DNA of 64,000 nucleotides, from the NCBI RefSeq assembly GCF_902459465.1, contig NC_047062.1:28452673-28516672 (forward strand), read 5' to 3'. The notes under the pieces were generated by a model. That model saw nothing but the letters and a program-made list of their open reading frames with translations, was not told the DNA's origin and did no database searches. The DNA comes from Asterias rubens (Eukaryota; Echinodermata; Asteroidea; Forcipulatida; Asteriidae). A program made the translations under genes and the position numbers. Of this stretch, positions 9,889-22,700 are shown in pieces. The number at the start of each line of letters is the position of its first letter. Within the stretch, counting starts at the first letter, position 1.

Positions 9889-12800
9889 CTATGACCAGAG
9901 GTATACCTGATTCCCATACAACTCTGGATTGGTTATCGGAAACAACAAAGCAAAGAAGAGTAGCAAACCAACAACGAACATAGTCCAGATGGTTAGTTGC
10001 TGTGTTCTACTGTACCTAGAGATGTCATCAAATGCAGGAAAACCCATTATATTGCAGAACATATGTGTTATAATAGAGGCAATCAGATGACCTGTACAAA
10101 AGACAAACAAATGTTGGTGAGTATTGAGTGCAGTCTCCTTCAGCTCTTATAATAATCTAAGCATTTACATAGCGTTCTCACACAAAAAAGCTTGCAACAA
10201 TAATATCAAAGCAATCACGATGTAACAATACAAAGCAATGAGAATGAAATAAATAGCCTTGTAAGCAAAATAAGTCTGGAAAAGGTGAGTTTTAAGCAAT
10301 GTTTTGAATTCAGTAGGTGAGACAGTATGACGTATTTGATAGCACACACATTTTCTTAAAGACAGTGGACACTATTGGTAATTGTCAAAGACCAGTCTTC
10401 TCACTTGGTGTATCTCAAAATAAACATAAAATAACAAACCTGTGAAAATTTGAGCTCAATCGATCGACGAAGTTGTGAGATAATAATGTAAGAAAAAACA
10501 CCCTTGTAACACGAAGTTGTGTGCTTTTAGATGGTTGATTTCGAGACCTCAAATTCTAAACGTGAGGTCTCGAAATCAAATTCGTCAAAAAATACTTCTT
10601 TCTCAAAAACTATGTCACTTCAGAGGGTCCCCTTTCTCACAATGTTTTATACCATCAACCTCTCCCAACTACTCGTCACCAAGAAAGGTTTTATGCTAAT
10701 AATTATTTTGAGTAATTACCAATAGTGTCCACTGCCTCTAAAGATGTTCAGTCGTGCCACCATACACAATTCATGCAAACTTGAAATAGTTAGATGCATT
10801 AAGTTGGTCATCCCGCTCAAAAATACTATCAAGAGTAAAGCCATGCTCCATTGGACTTTTTTTTTTTTTTTAGTACCGCGTCTTCTGTAGAATGACAAAA
10901 CTAACTTGAATTGAACTTTTTGTGTGGCAGCGGAAGAAAAAGTCCAATGGGAACGCCGCTTGATAGCATGAAGCAACAAATAACACATATCGTAATTCTT
11001 ACCCGTTCTGAGAAATATAAAAGCAGAGAAGGTACCAAAGACTGTAGTGTAGAAAAACTGGAAAACTGTAAACAAAAATGGAGCTTGTTATTTCTTTAAA
11101 CTTTTTACACACAAAAATGTGAAAATAAATGTCCTATATCAAATAAAAACCACAAGGGAAACTAACTGGGTAGTATTTAAACAATTTAGGTTTGAACAAA
11201 GACAACTTTACTGAGGGGGGACTCCTTATTTGTGTAGGACGTCCTAATCTAGAGGTCAAAAGAAGGTGGTCATTGGCTCATCCTGCACTCAGCGCGTATA
11301 TAGATGTGCATTTGCCATTGTGCCGTTATAGTTTTACCTCTAACGTGGTGGCGTGATGACGTCAATTGATAAGGTCTTTTGTCCCCACAGAGGTGCACTC
11401 CCAAAGAGTGCCTTGTGGATTAGGGCTAGTTTGAATCCACTGATTGTAATATCTAATTCTTAAAGGCACTGGACACTATTGATAATTACTCAAAATAGTT
11501 GTTAGCATAACAACTTACTTGGTAACAAGCAAAGGAGAGCTGTTGGTAGTTTTTGAGAAAGAGGTAATTTCTCACTCAAAAATTCAAAGCCTTTTATTAG
11601 GCATCTGAAAGCACACTAAGTAATGCACAACAGTGTTTTTTTTTCTTCATTATTCTCTTGCAACTTCTGACCAGTTGAGTCCAAATTTTCACATATTTTT
11701 TAATTTATGCACATGTTGGAATACACCAAGTAAGAATACTGGTCTTTGACAATTACCAAACGTGTCCAGTGCCTTTAACATTTATAATCACAAAAACGTT
11801 GCAAACTACATAAAGGATATGTTCTATATTGGGACACTACCAAGTAAAAAATGATATGAACAAATGTAATAAAAGAAATAAAATACAGTTGTATCAAGTG
11901 TATTGACATTTGCTCTTATTTCTTTGAAGTGTCTGCAACTTACTTGTGTCTAGCCATATCATTTGAGGTTTCTTCACTCCCAGCCGTACATTTTCTATGA
12001 CGTGGTGAACATGTGCTAAATGGATACAACAAAAAATGCCTTTAAAAAATGCTATATTCATTATCATATTCATTATTTATTATCATTTCAATCCAGGAAA
12101 TAAGTTATCATGTCACACTCACATGGCACGCCCTCTTTGGAACAGTGCCCCACTTCAACTCAGAAAAGGAGATACTTGTTCCCACCTCAAAACACATCTC
12201 AAAACATTTCTATTTCAAAAACCATCAAAGCCTTCAAACTATTGGTTGTCTTGTGTATTAGCAGAGTTCTTGTTTTTTGCGCCAGGTGTGTCATCATTGA
12301 CAGACATGGCGCACTACAAATGTTTAACATTATTATTCATTACTTCCGACTCCACTACAGCTGGCATACATCTGTGTAATTTTTGCCCAAAACTATACAG
12401 CATTCATTTTATTTTCAGGAAACGGAACTTATGAGAATTCTTTAAAAATTAATTTACATTATTGAATTTGTAGCTCCATTCTTCTGTAGAAATTGTTTTA
12501 CTTTGTACAATCATTTATCAAACCAACCAGAACCAAGCAAACAATCTTGTTACAGTTTAGTTTGACCAAATCAACACACGTCATCACTGCAATTTTGAAC
12601 GCGAGTTCACCATTGACCATAGGTCAAAAAAGTTTCTGGTTAATCCTGGTTCATACTTCCTGTGAATGCAAATGTGAAGCGAATTGCGACGTCACGTCTG
12701 TTTTCGCTGTAAATGTTTCGCAGGGGTTGAGCACATTTCAACTGTTGCGAATTATTTGCTGTGAATTTGTGACGTCAAAATTCGTATCGCGTTCGCGTTC

Positions 12801-15800
12801 GCAGGAAGTATGAACCAGACTTTATGCTAATAAAAGAACACGCGCCTACAATTTAGTATAAAACTTACTACAAACAAAAAAGCTTACCAACTCCGAAGAA
12901 GAATGGACAAATGAAGATAGCACTAGTGTTTCCAACACAAGGCACAAGTAGAGGTAGCATGCAAGATCTGAAGACAATTTCTTCTGTGATTGGACCCTAG
13001 TCATCGAAAATAACAAAAACAATTTTAGCGAATCTGCGCCAGGTAAGGTGTAAATATTTCTATCATGTTCAAAATATCAAATGGCAAGACGATACAACTA
13101 ATATCAGTGTGTTGGAGAAAGTTCACAACCCAACAAGCTTAGTTTCAGATCATGGTCTTGAAAGCTGTCCCCAAGATGTTAAGGAACAAACCCCACAAGA
13201 GTCAGAATATCTAAATTGTCTAGGGCAGAAATTATCAAAAGAATTCAAAGGAGAAAGCCGTCTGTTTTGAATTCCATTTGATATTGGTCTAAAGAAATAG
13301 CATTGCAGTAGTTATTTAATTCCTGTAATAACCAAAGGGTGTTTTTGCAATTACTCATTGATTTTGTACCATCTTTTACTGTACTTGAATTTGCCAATTG
13401 TTGATATTGTGTATGCATGGGCAATTTTTCTGGTACAAACAGGATGGCTAGACCAAGAAGCCACACAACTCTCTTTGACGTGGCTGGCAATCCAGCTTCT
13501 CGAACACGTTGTAGCCGCGTCCTTCACATTTCAGCTCTTAGCTGGGAGTAAGGATGATTAGCCCCCCAAAATGACTATTATTATAATTATTATATTGTAT
13601 TAAAAAAAGCCCAGTTAACATCATACTAAAGAAGAAGCTTGAGTATTTGGGGCATATTACTAGGAGAGAGAGGGGGGGGGGGTTTGAAAAGCACTGCAGG
13701 GAAGGGCATGTTGCTGGTCCCGCTGGAAGAGAAAGGTCGAAAGCTAGATGGACCGAACAACATTCGAGCACTTAAAAGAAGTAGCATACATGAGCTAACG
13801 ACAACCGCTCTGGACAGGGGGCTTGGAAGAGTTCGTTTCTCGGACCACCACGGAACGGCGACCGCCCCAATGAGAGAGAGATGCTCAACAGCCAGAACAA
13901 AAGTGCTCTGTACCTTAAGATCTAGAACCATGCAATCATCTGGGCCAAATTTCATTAAGCTGCTTTAAAAGCAGAAAATATTGCTTAAACATTTAATGCT
14001 AAGCAGAAATGAGAAGGATACTGGGCACAAATCGTACATTTGTTTGGGTAGTTTGGCTGGTACCTTATTCTGGTAAGCATAAATTAACTGTACTGGGCTG
14101 CTTTTTGTGCTTAGGGAGTTCGACCCTGTTCGGTTTAAGACACTCATTATACCAGTGGCGTAAAGATTCAGTTTACATGAAAGTTTAAACATTCTCAACC
14201 TGAAAAACAGCTGTTCAATATTTTGATCAGGCCAATAGCATTCCGCACTAATGCTAAAAATAGAAGCCAAGTACCCAGATCTCAGACAAATGTGTCAAAT
14301 TTCACTGACGTACGTCCAAATTGTATGTTTACTCGGGACTACACTCCCAACTTGTGCAGTTTCACAAATTGATGACGCAGTGATTGCGTCGTAGGGGTGT
14401 GGCATGTTTGTCTGACAGCCGGGTATTTTAACAAAAGTGATGTAATTAGTGCGGTGAGCAATTGACTTGAACTTACTACAATGTAGTTGCGTACAGACGT
14501 AGCCACAACTCGGCTGTTGCTCCACCACTTCTTGAGGGATATGGAAACTAGAGGGAAAAAAGGGAATTAGTTTACAATCAGTAAATGAGCTTATCTAATC
14601 TGACACTTTCATTAAAAGAAAGTTGTTATATCAGATTTGCTATTTTATACATATGTTTGGATACACCAAGTGAGAATGGTCTTTGACAATAACCAAACAT
14701 GTGCCCAGTGCCTTTAAAGCATTGTTGTGTTTCACACCAAAGCGAAAAAACCAGGCAGCAGAGTGGGGCAGGTATGTGGAATTATTAAATGGAACCGTTA
14801 TATCACTCATTCTCAACCAGTAGTTACTGGAATTACTTTGTCTGTACCATGGTTATGATTAGCAGCAGTTCAATGCAATGGAATTGTGCAGTAAACAAAA
14901 CCAAATGTCAAACCAAACTTTGCTACGGTAATCGTAATCTTCTGAATTTGAGCTCCACAAAGATACGTTTTGAAAATCTAACCCGAAGTTCCTGAACACC
15001 TTATTCCTTGCAATAAGTTTATTAATAAATTTATTTAAACACAATTAACTTGGAAAGTTGCCGTTAAAACTGTGAGAAAAACAAACAAATAATGCAGGAA
15101 AAAGGACAATACACTTACTAGGAAAATATTGTCTGATGTCACTCAAAATCATCATGTACAAAGGTCCTAAAAATAGTATCTTCAGAAAGAAAATAATGGA
15201 GAAGAAATTACATAAAATTATTCAATCTTGAGAACCTAAACTTGCACAAGAAAATACTGATGTTAAATGATAATGATGAAGCACGCAGTGACTAAGCAAT
15301 TCTGGTAACAACAATAAAGGGGCAAGGTTAAAGTTTACAAAAGGAAGAAGAAAGCAAAAATAAAACAAAAAATACAACAATGAAAAAAGAGCAGGGACCC
15401 CTGGACACACCCCCTGGTTTAAGTCAGAACAATTCCTCAACGATAGTTTGTTATCAATATAATTAGAAATCACCTTTCTTGTTCAGAGTTTTAAAGCCAT
15501 ATTACATTAGTTCAGTTTAAAAAAAAAACTTTATACCTAAATTTTTGTAAAACATAACGGTCAAATCAGTTAATGAAGTGATCCCTATAATCCTTGTATT
15601 TAGCAAAGGAAAATATTGCACGTCATCATCAGCTTAATAAAATACAAGGTTTTATGTTTTCTTCCAGTGAATGTTTACACTTTGTGTCGGCAAGAAGTCT
15701 AGCTCTGTATACCTTTAGTTAACATGCAATGTGATCCCACTGCTGCCACCATGGGTGGATAACTTCACATAGAACAACACTTCCAGAGTACACTTTTATT

Positions 15801-18800
15801 CCACTAAGAAGCATGGCTTGATTGGTAACCAGGATTGAGAGAATAGCATCCTCTAGTGAAGACATATTACAGATATAAACTTTTGTTTTGATAAAATTAA
15901 AGCCCTTTTCGAAACCACAGCTTCGGCATTGGATTCGGCTTCAGGCTCAGTCCTCTTGTCTGAAGCCCTGATGAGCCGAGTCTAGCCTGAGTGTAATCTG
16001 GAGTTGAAGTCGTGGATGCAAAAAGGGCCCATGATTAGGCACTGCTAGGAAGGCTAAACCTAGACTCACTTACCATTGTTAGCAATAGAGGAAGGCATAG
16101 TGATGTTAGGAGACCAGTCTGTCGTATACCAAGATACTGTAATAATGAACTACCCTGTAAAAACCATAATAAAAATGATGTTCATTTCATCCTGTATGTT
16201 CATCAGATTGGCACAAATTGTGGACATCTAGCTGGGTACATCACTGTGCGAGCAAACGGGATGTCTTACAATCTTTTAAACACCCTTTTTTAATTTGACA
16301 GGGTCACACCTTGGACCACTGGCTGATTTGACAAGGAATGACCCACATACTTCTTTCTAGTGTATGAAGAAAGCACCCTTGAACAAGTTCGAGTGCGCAC
16401 AACAAATCCACCAGTGGTCAACCACAGACTAGCAATGCACATGCGCAGTGACGTACTCACCCGAACGACTCGTTTGGTAGTCTAGTCAACCTTCCACCTT
16501 TTCGTTAAAAGTGTCACTGATTCCCCTCTGCGCTTAACACATGTTAGAATGGAACATGCTGATGGGACCAGTGAAGAAACCATGGGCTCGAGGCTGGTTC
16601 CAAATGGTCGACCACAGTAGTCAACCAATGGTCGACCAGCCTGGGTTCGAGTAAAAATGGTCAACTTTTAGTTAACCATTGTGCACAATCGAACTTGCTC
16701 CTTGTTTACAGGTTTCCTTAGGCTTACGAGATAGTGATTAAGTTTTACTTATAATGGAAGAGTTGGGGTTTACCCCAGTATTTCTGGTTCATTGCAAGCA
16801 CCCTTGTATACAGGTTTCCTCAGTCTTGTGCGCTACAGTGATTTTAGTTCACTTATATGAGGCATCCTTGGTTTCATTATAGAATAATAATGAAAAGAGG
16901 GTAGGAGGGTTAGAAACAATAACTCAAACTTAGATTATGCCATCTCACCTTTCCATCTTCACTCTGATGTGCCTGTGTGAGAAGTAAGATTGGTGCTAAC
17001 AGGGACACCACAACAGCACTTAAACTTCTTCTCCTAATTGTGGCTGGGTCATCTCTGTTGAAAAAACCAACAAACCAAAATACATTATATAGGCCGAATA
17101 AAGTATACAGTTTTGACCTGAAAACCAGGCCTGTTACTTTATTCTTCTTACTAGGGCAAGGCAGCTGACTCTTGGTAAAAGGGTACGGCTAAGAGAAATG
17201 ATAGTTAAATTACTTCTCCCATTTTGCCAATATCTGTTTTATACATGTGAAGATTAACATAAAATAAACCAAAAACCCTAAATATGGTGCCAAACAACTG
17301 CGGTCAGGTTGGCATCTTTCCGGCTAGTTGCAATAATGTAACCCTCCTCCCGATGGGAAGCCGTCGGGAGGAGGGTTACTTTATAGTCGCAACTACTTTC
17401 CGGCTTCCCTTCCCACCTCAGGCAAGGGAACTATGTGGTTTGGATAAATTCCCTATTTGACTGCGTGGGTTTTACAAGGAATATTTATCAGGATTTTCCT
17501 CTCACACAAGCCACATATAAAGATGAATATTCCTCATTGTCTTCTCTCTTCTCATTTGGCTCTGCTAATACTTGACTTGACTTTTACCAAATAAAAAACC
17601 CAAGTGCCCAACAAATTATGGAAACTTTTCTGTGGTTTGTCTGCATTATAATGATCATTATTATTTTTTACAATAATTACTAACTACTAGGGGCCTACTG
17701 TTTGAAAATTGTCCACAACTAGATCCAGTAACCATGGTAACTGGGGCGCTGCTGCTCAATTGTTTCTAAATTTTGACATCTGCGGTTGTAGTCAAACATT
17801 TTAAAAAGGAGTACAGCACCCCAGTTACTGTGTCATAAATACCCTAGACAGTTTCTCTACTCCTATTGGTGGAGAGCGCGTCATGTGGGGGTGTTTAAAC
17901 CTTTGATAATGACCAGCTGGAGCTATTTATAATAAGCTGGCTTCCGTGTGTCAGGCGCGCAAGATTATCATGCGGAATGCAGTTCACTACAGCTATAGTA
18001 ACAGCGCGTAATCTAAGCGCGGGCGCATTTTCTAAGCATGCGCGCGTACACACAACCCACGCGCATCAAACAGATTCTTCACAAAGCTTTTGAAAAAAAT
18101 ATTTCAAACCTCGAATTGTTAAAGTGTCTATAATAATTGTATTTGTTTACGTTTTTTAACAAAAGGGCATTTATGAATAAATTTATGAATAAATAAGGAA
18201 GTGACTCGTTCTTAAAAGTCTGTTTAAAACCTTGCAGGGTCGTTGCAGTAGGGTCGTTGCCGTGCGATAAAGGCCCTCGCCTTCGGCTCGGGCCTTTATC
18301 ACACGACCGCCGACCCTGCCGGCTTTAAACGGACGTTTAAGAACGAGTCGCTACCCTCCCTTATTACACAACATTATCATAAAATACAAATTTCAATTAT
18401 AAATGCAAACAGAAATTCATAACCAAAGGATCACACTTTTCACCGAAGGACTTCGGCTCGGGCCTTTATCACACGGCCGCCGACCCTGCCGGCTTTAAAC
18501 GGACGTTTAAGAACGAGTCGCTACCCTCCCTTATTACACAACATTATCATAAACACAAATTTCAATTAAAAATGCAAACAGAAATTCATAACCAAAGGAT
18601 CACACTTTTCACCGAAGGACTTCGGCTCGGGCCTTTATCACACGACCGCCGACCCTGCCGGCTTTAAACGGACGTTTAAGAACGAGTCGCTACCCTCCCT
18701 TATTACACAACATTATCATAAAATACAAATTTCAATTAAAAATGCAAACAGAAATTCATAACCAAAGAATCACACTTTTCACATACAGGACCACATATTC

Positions 18801-19010
18801 ACAAAAACAAATAACACTAAAAAATAACAGGCTACCACAAACAAAATTCAAGTTTACAAACCTCGGTAAACCTGTTCGCCAAATGTACAAACTGCCAACG
18901 TAGCTGACACCAAAAAAGAGGCACGATATGACAGCTCGGAGTACAGAATGGCACTGAAATAAGAGTTGGTCTCTTGCAAAGTAGCTATCTAGTATTAGTA
19001 ACAACACCAT
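9889..19010 (-). CDS. RCE1: CAAX prenyl protease 2 (9 exons)
   Basis: Multi-pass ER membrane protease that removes the last three residues from prenylated CAAX proteins such as Ras. Exons in transcript order: 19010-18862, 17054-16949, 16154-16074, 15179-15119, 14547-14477, 12996-12888, 12015-11944, 11065-11003, 10091-9889 (stop TAG). Phases agree at all junctions, giving 304 residues (human RCE1 is 329). Recognisable blocks: [15 protein letters not shown] (about 36-50), [16 protein letters not shown] (156-171), GVAHVHH (191-197), [10 protein letters not shown] and FLRTGHLI, then [11 protein letters not shown] (246-256). The expected catalytic set E161, H194, H247, N251 is present; spacings of 33 and 4 residues for E-to-H and H-to-N match those known from archaeal Rce1. 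The first in-frame ATG after an upstream stop is at 19010. The exon 1 donor (GTTTGT) is weak but is the only phase-compatible one. It is divergent to TXNDC16. Confidence 0.93.
10267..10320 (-). pseudogene. LINE reverse-transcriptase C-terminal scrap
   Basis: The minus-strand frame reads [18 protein letters not shown], close to the FKxxLKTHLF motif found near the C-terminus of CR1/L2-type LINE ORF2 proteins. It is very short; it lies downstream of the RCE1 last intron acceptor and next to a MITE. Chance cannot be excluded. Confidence 0.35.
10356..10741 (-). mobile_element. TTAA-flanked MITE, AGGCAGTGG family
   Basis: Near-complete copy in an RCE1 intron: TTAA at 10356-10359, then agacagtggacactattgg; the right end is ccaatagtgtccactgcct followed by CTAA (a decayed TTAA). 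The centre carries a hairpin, gatttcgagacctc then its complement gaggtctcgaaatc, shared by most copies. Confidence 0.8.
10840..10963. repeat. Palindromic MITE in RCE1 intron
   Basis: Inverted ends gccatgctccattggacttt and aaaaagtccaatgggaacgc, with a poly-T run inside. Same family as 8754-9041. Confidence 0.6.
11460..11778 (+). mobile_element. TTAA-flanked MITE, AGGCACTGG subfamily
   Basis: TTAA at 11460-11463 and 11775-11778, with ends aggcactggacactattg and gtgtccagtgcct. This subfamily lacks the gatttcgagacctc hairpin and instead carries the caaagccttttattaggcatct phrase. In an RCE1 intron. Confidence 0.75.
12117..12221 (+). pseudogene. LINE reverse-transcriptase C-terminal remnant
   Basis: The plus-strand frame reads [16 protein letters not shown] followed by [13 protein letters not shown], matching the conserved LWNSLP...FKxxLKTHLF region of CR1/L2-like LINE proteins. 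No upstream RT domain is found; this is a truncated dead copy in an RCE1 intron. Confidence 0.6.
12644..12819. repeat. Palindromic MITE, GGTTCATACTTCC family
   Basis: Left end tcctggttcatacttcctgt, right end its complement gcaggaagtatgaaccaga, with gacgtca and ttcgcg runs mirrored inside. A second copy is at 27522-27668. Non-coding, in an RCE1 intron. Confidence 0.7.
13620..13880 (+). pseudogene. Frameshifted LINE ORF2 C-terminus
   Basis: Conceptual pieces in two frames resemble the C-terminal region of endonuclease/reverse-transcriptase ORFs: [11 protein letters not shown], then after a G-homopolymer a frame giving [17 protein letters not shown] and [17 protein letters not shown]. The parallel frame has GRKARW. 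The run of 12 G near 13671 and the frame switch show it is inactive. Confidence 0.5.
15900..16030. repeat. Imperfect palindromic repeat
   Basis: Inverted arms: agcccttttcgaaaccac at the left and gtcgtggatgcaaaaagggccc at the right, with ggattcggcttcaggctc and the counterpart gagccgagtctagcctga inside. A likely non-autonomous DNA-transposon relic in an RCE1 intron. Confidence 0.45.
17324..17395. repeat. Strong GC-rich hairpin in RCE1 intron 1
   Basis: gtaaccctcctcccga is followed, after a 9-base loop, by tcgggaggagggttac, a near-perfect 16-bp stem. Looser pairing (tagttgca/tcgcaacta) extends outward. A short inverted-repeat element is the simplest reading. Confidence 0.65.
18190..18365. repeat. 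Palindromic element at head of a tandem array
   Basis: Left arm aataaggaagtgactcgttc and right arm gaacgagtcgctaccctccc then ttatt, with mirrored cagggtcg/cgaccctg and gataaaggcc/ggcctttatc inside. Its right half is the start of the tandem array below. Confidence 0.6.
18281..18787. repeat. Three-copy 170-bp tandem repeat in RCE1 intron 1
   Basis: Three near-identical units begin with cttcggctcgggcctttatc at 18281, 18451 and 18620 (periods 170 and 169). Each unit contains half of the palindromic element plus ~90 bp of flank (attacacaacattatcataa). The array ends about 75 bp from the 3' boundary of RCE1 exon 1. Confidence 0.9.
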
Positions 19011-19706
19011 TCTGAACACGTTGTCTGTTTGAGCATGGAGGAAAGAAGTTTGACCGACTCTCAAGTTGTTGAGACTCAACTCAGCTCAACTGACTTGCTT
19101 CTGTAAAGTCTTCAGCAGAGCAAGATAAACCAGGATTGTCTCAGATCTACAGGGAATACCAAGCTCTGCCGGCCCAAATTTAGCTGGCACTGCAGCCCGG
19201 CAGATTGTTTGTTGAAAATACGGAAATGTATTCGGATCACACACACACATACACAGTACTTTTTAGTAAATAATTCGTTGTCGCGGATTACCCTACGGCT
19301 GTTTTATTAGCAGAACAAATTGCCCTAAACTTTTTAGTACAACAAAGCATCGCAATGTATCAATGTGTTTATTATAAAAAAGCAGAAGAGTATTATTATG
19401 TCTCTAATTTTGATTTTCGACCTTCACAAATTTTGCATTTTGTGTAATAACCATGCAATTCAACTAGGTCCGAATAACTGAGTATAAAACAGTCGTATGA
19501 AGATTTAATTATTTTAAGAATTAAAACACTTGGTGGCGCTGTACAAACTGACATAAATATTTATGTAATCATTAGCATGCGAGTGGAGCTGGAGGAAGGG
19601 AAAAGGAGGAGAAAAAGGGACTCTCACACATATCCAGCTGTGGTATTTACAAATTACAACCAGATATCGTTATCCATGGTTCTACAGTAAGCCGTCCAGT
19701 TGCATA
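19011..19706. promoter_or_regulatory. Bidirectional promoter region RCE1 / TXNDC16
   Basis: Only 696 bp separate the two divergent start codons, so both 5' UTRs and both promoters must lie here or in this interval plus unseen 5' exons. A purine-rich stretch (gagctggaggaagggaaaaggagg) is at 19583-19608. No confident TATA box or initiator can be assigned. The shared control is inference from geometry. Confidence 0.6.
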
Positions 19707-22700
19707 ATGTATACATCAAGAATGTCACATATTCAGTTGTTTTTCTGCTGCTTTTGGTTGGTTTTGTCCAACGTTTACGCTCATGAATTGTACAATCTGG
19801 TGTCTTCGCAAGATGTGGAAACCTTCAAGCAATGCACCGTGCCGTGTGCAGTGCACGTCTTCACACGTCAGCCGCAAGAAAAGAAAACACTGCTGAGTGA
19901 GTATAGTTTGATACAGAAAGGCTGTGTTATGTACTTCCTCATACTTAATTTAATAAAAGGGGAAGATTGTTCGTATCCTAATGTATTTCACTCAAGACAA
20001 ACAATTACAATAGGGCCGATATAATTTTAATTTTAATAATACCAAAATAAATAGTTCATTGACTCATTTGCGTAGATACACTAATTTTATTTCATAAACC
20101 TGATAGTGAATGAAAAAGACTGATTCGGGGGATTGAGTTGATCAATTAGCACAATCACCAGGGTGCAATCATAATCACTGCAATTGTAAATATTTTAATA
20201 ATTCATTGTTGTAATCATTCAAACACTATATAAATTGTTTAATTTATAGTTTACTTTTAGTAGACAGAATTTTTCAATATTATTATTATTCATGTGTTCA
20301 TTATGGTAAAAAATACTTGCTATACTGTTATATGATTATTGGAAGTCACTACATTTATATCCATGAAATATGGTGTAGAAGAAACACTCATCAAATTTTA
20401 ACCACCGCCCTCCACTTTTCCTTTCATCGCTTATACTTCAGACACTTTAGATACAGTGTAACACAATTAAGTTACCAAAACATACATTAATTGACATTTT
20501 TACACAATGGTGGCACTTTAATTGATGCCAATTAATATGTATCTTCTACTATTGGTGCCTCAAGTATTTATAAGAAATTGAACTGTCAAGCATTATCTAC
20601 TACATAATAATGATCCGTTAAAAACTGTAGCACGAGTTACCGGTAGCACGAGTTACCGATGTAGCATGAGTTACCGCAATTCACTCTCCCCTAAATCAGC
20701 AAGAGGATTCAGTTAGTTTTACCAAATATTACTTGGCAACAACTAAGAGCTCTCTTCTGCATATAATGAATAAATGCAATCTTGTAATGCATGGGGTATA
20801 TGGTTGGCAGTTGCAGGCATCATATGTGAACAAATCTTTTGGCTTTTTATAGACGGTAGAGTGAAGTCATACATCTAGCCGTGTGCCAGCAAAATTACAG
20901 AAAATTGGTTTGATGGTATCCAATGTGCAAAGACATTAGTTCATATTATATGTAGGACCGGAATACACTAAAAGTATTGGAAAAAGCTTTATAGATTTTG
21001 CAATTTCTGAAGCTTGTCGAGTGAGAATTATTGAAAGGCACGCTTTAAAAACGAATATGAGGTGTCATGTGCAGTTCCTGATGACAAGAGTGGGGTCAAC
21101 CAAAAAGAACAGACCCATGTACTAAGTGGGGTTTTTTTTTTTGGGGGGGCAGGATAGATAGGAGGGAGGGTGTACGAAAGAAGGAGACTGAGTGCATAGA
21201 CACTGTTCTTCCCCAAGATTCTACCAGTACAAAGGAAGTTCTTAGACTACTAATGACCTTAAAGGCAGTGGACACTATTGGTAATTACTCAAAATAATTA
21301 TTAGCATAAAACCTCACTTGGTAATAAGTAATGGGGAGAGGTTGATAGTATAAAACATTGTGAGAAATGGCTTCCTCTGAAGTGACGTAGTTTTCGAGAA
21401 AGAAGTAATTTTCCACGAACTTGATTTCGAGACCTCAAGTTTAGAATTTGAGGTCTCGAAATCAAGCATGAAAGCACACAACTTTGTGTGACAAGGGTGT
21501 TTTTTTCTTTCATTATTATCTCGCAACTTCGATGACCAATTGAGCTCAAATTTTCACAGGTTTGTTATTGTTAAGTTAGAAGACTTGTCTTTGACAATTA
21601 CCAATAGTGTCCACTGCCTTTAACACTGAGATTTGTGATGGTCGATGGTTTGTGGTTGAACATGAAGCCTTTTGTAGGAGACCACTTTCTAGGTGAAGTT
21701 GTGGAAATTGGGCAAAATTACTGTACATTGTCTGATTGTTGCACAGAGCTGGATATTCATTTTAATGAAAGTGGCCTAAGAAAGGATGATAAAACACTCT
21801 GAAAAATCAAATGAATGAAAATGTGAAAGAACCTTAAAAACCAACAACCGTAGTCCAAACTTAACAAGATTCTTGAACAGATTTAGGCTAATTGTGAGAA
21901 CTTTTCTTTCATCTTTGCCAGAATCAGTTGTTGAAAGTTTAATTCAACCGTGGAGCAATTGCTCCAGGATTCAACTGATCAAAGCCGTACATGCAAACTG
22001 TGGGTGTACTTCACACTTCTTTGTGATGTATATGTAACTGTCGCGTACATGTACATTTTGTACGTTTTGTACAAATACACTATTTTGTGTTATAAATTGT
22101 GTATACAAGTTAAAAGGTGATGGTCAGTATTGGCATTATTGCCCCCAAACATAATTCAGCAAACCTTTAAAGCAAAAAAAACTAGTAGGCCTACAAAATT
22201 ACCAAAAATGCAAATTGGTGTATTTTAAAGGCACTTGACACATAGGCCTAATGGTGATTACCAAAAATAATTGTTAGCACTTACTTGGTATGTAACAGGC
22301 CAACAATGGAGAGCTGTTGATAGGTTACAAGCCAATGTAAGAAATGGCTCCCTCTGAAGTTAGGCCTATGTAGTTGTTGACTAGCATAACTGACATGCCC
22401 CCATACAGATCCTTGTCATGTGATTGGTGGAACTTACTTCACGTGACATTCACTATTACTCCCATCCGCACCGGCGATCAAAAAGACCTATTCGCCCATG
22501 GGGAATAGCGTTTACCATTCAACAGTTAGGATCATCCTTGTTCCCAATGTTTGTGAGGAGTACAGCGCCGCTGCTAAAACAAAGGGGCACCTGTGCAAAA
22601 GGTTGTGATCCGATATTTTGTGCATTGTTGCCGCTACGCGGCGCTATAAAACTTTGGTTGTCAGTAATTTGTGTGATTTTTCATAATGTTATACTTTTAA

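Noticed and set aside
10531..10725. Recurring ~60-residue frames with [20 protein letters not shown] sequence at several places
   Set aside because: They are translations of the TTAA MITE hairpin and arms; the same sequence appears in every copy and is not a protein family.
19011..19079. RCE1 N-terminal extension upstream of 19010
   Set aside because: The frame is open to 19085 but contains no ATG before the in-frame stop; it would need a TTG start, unlikely in an animal gene.
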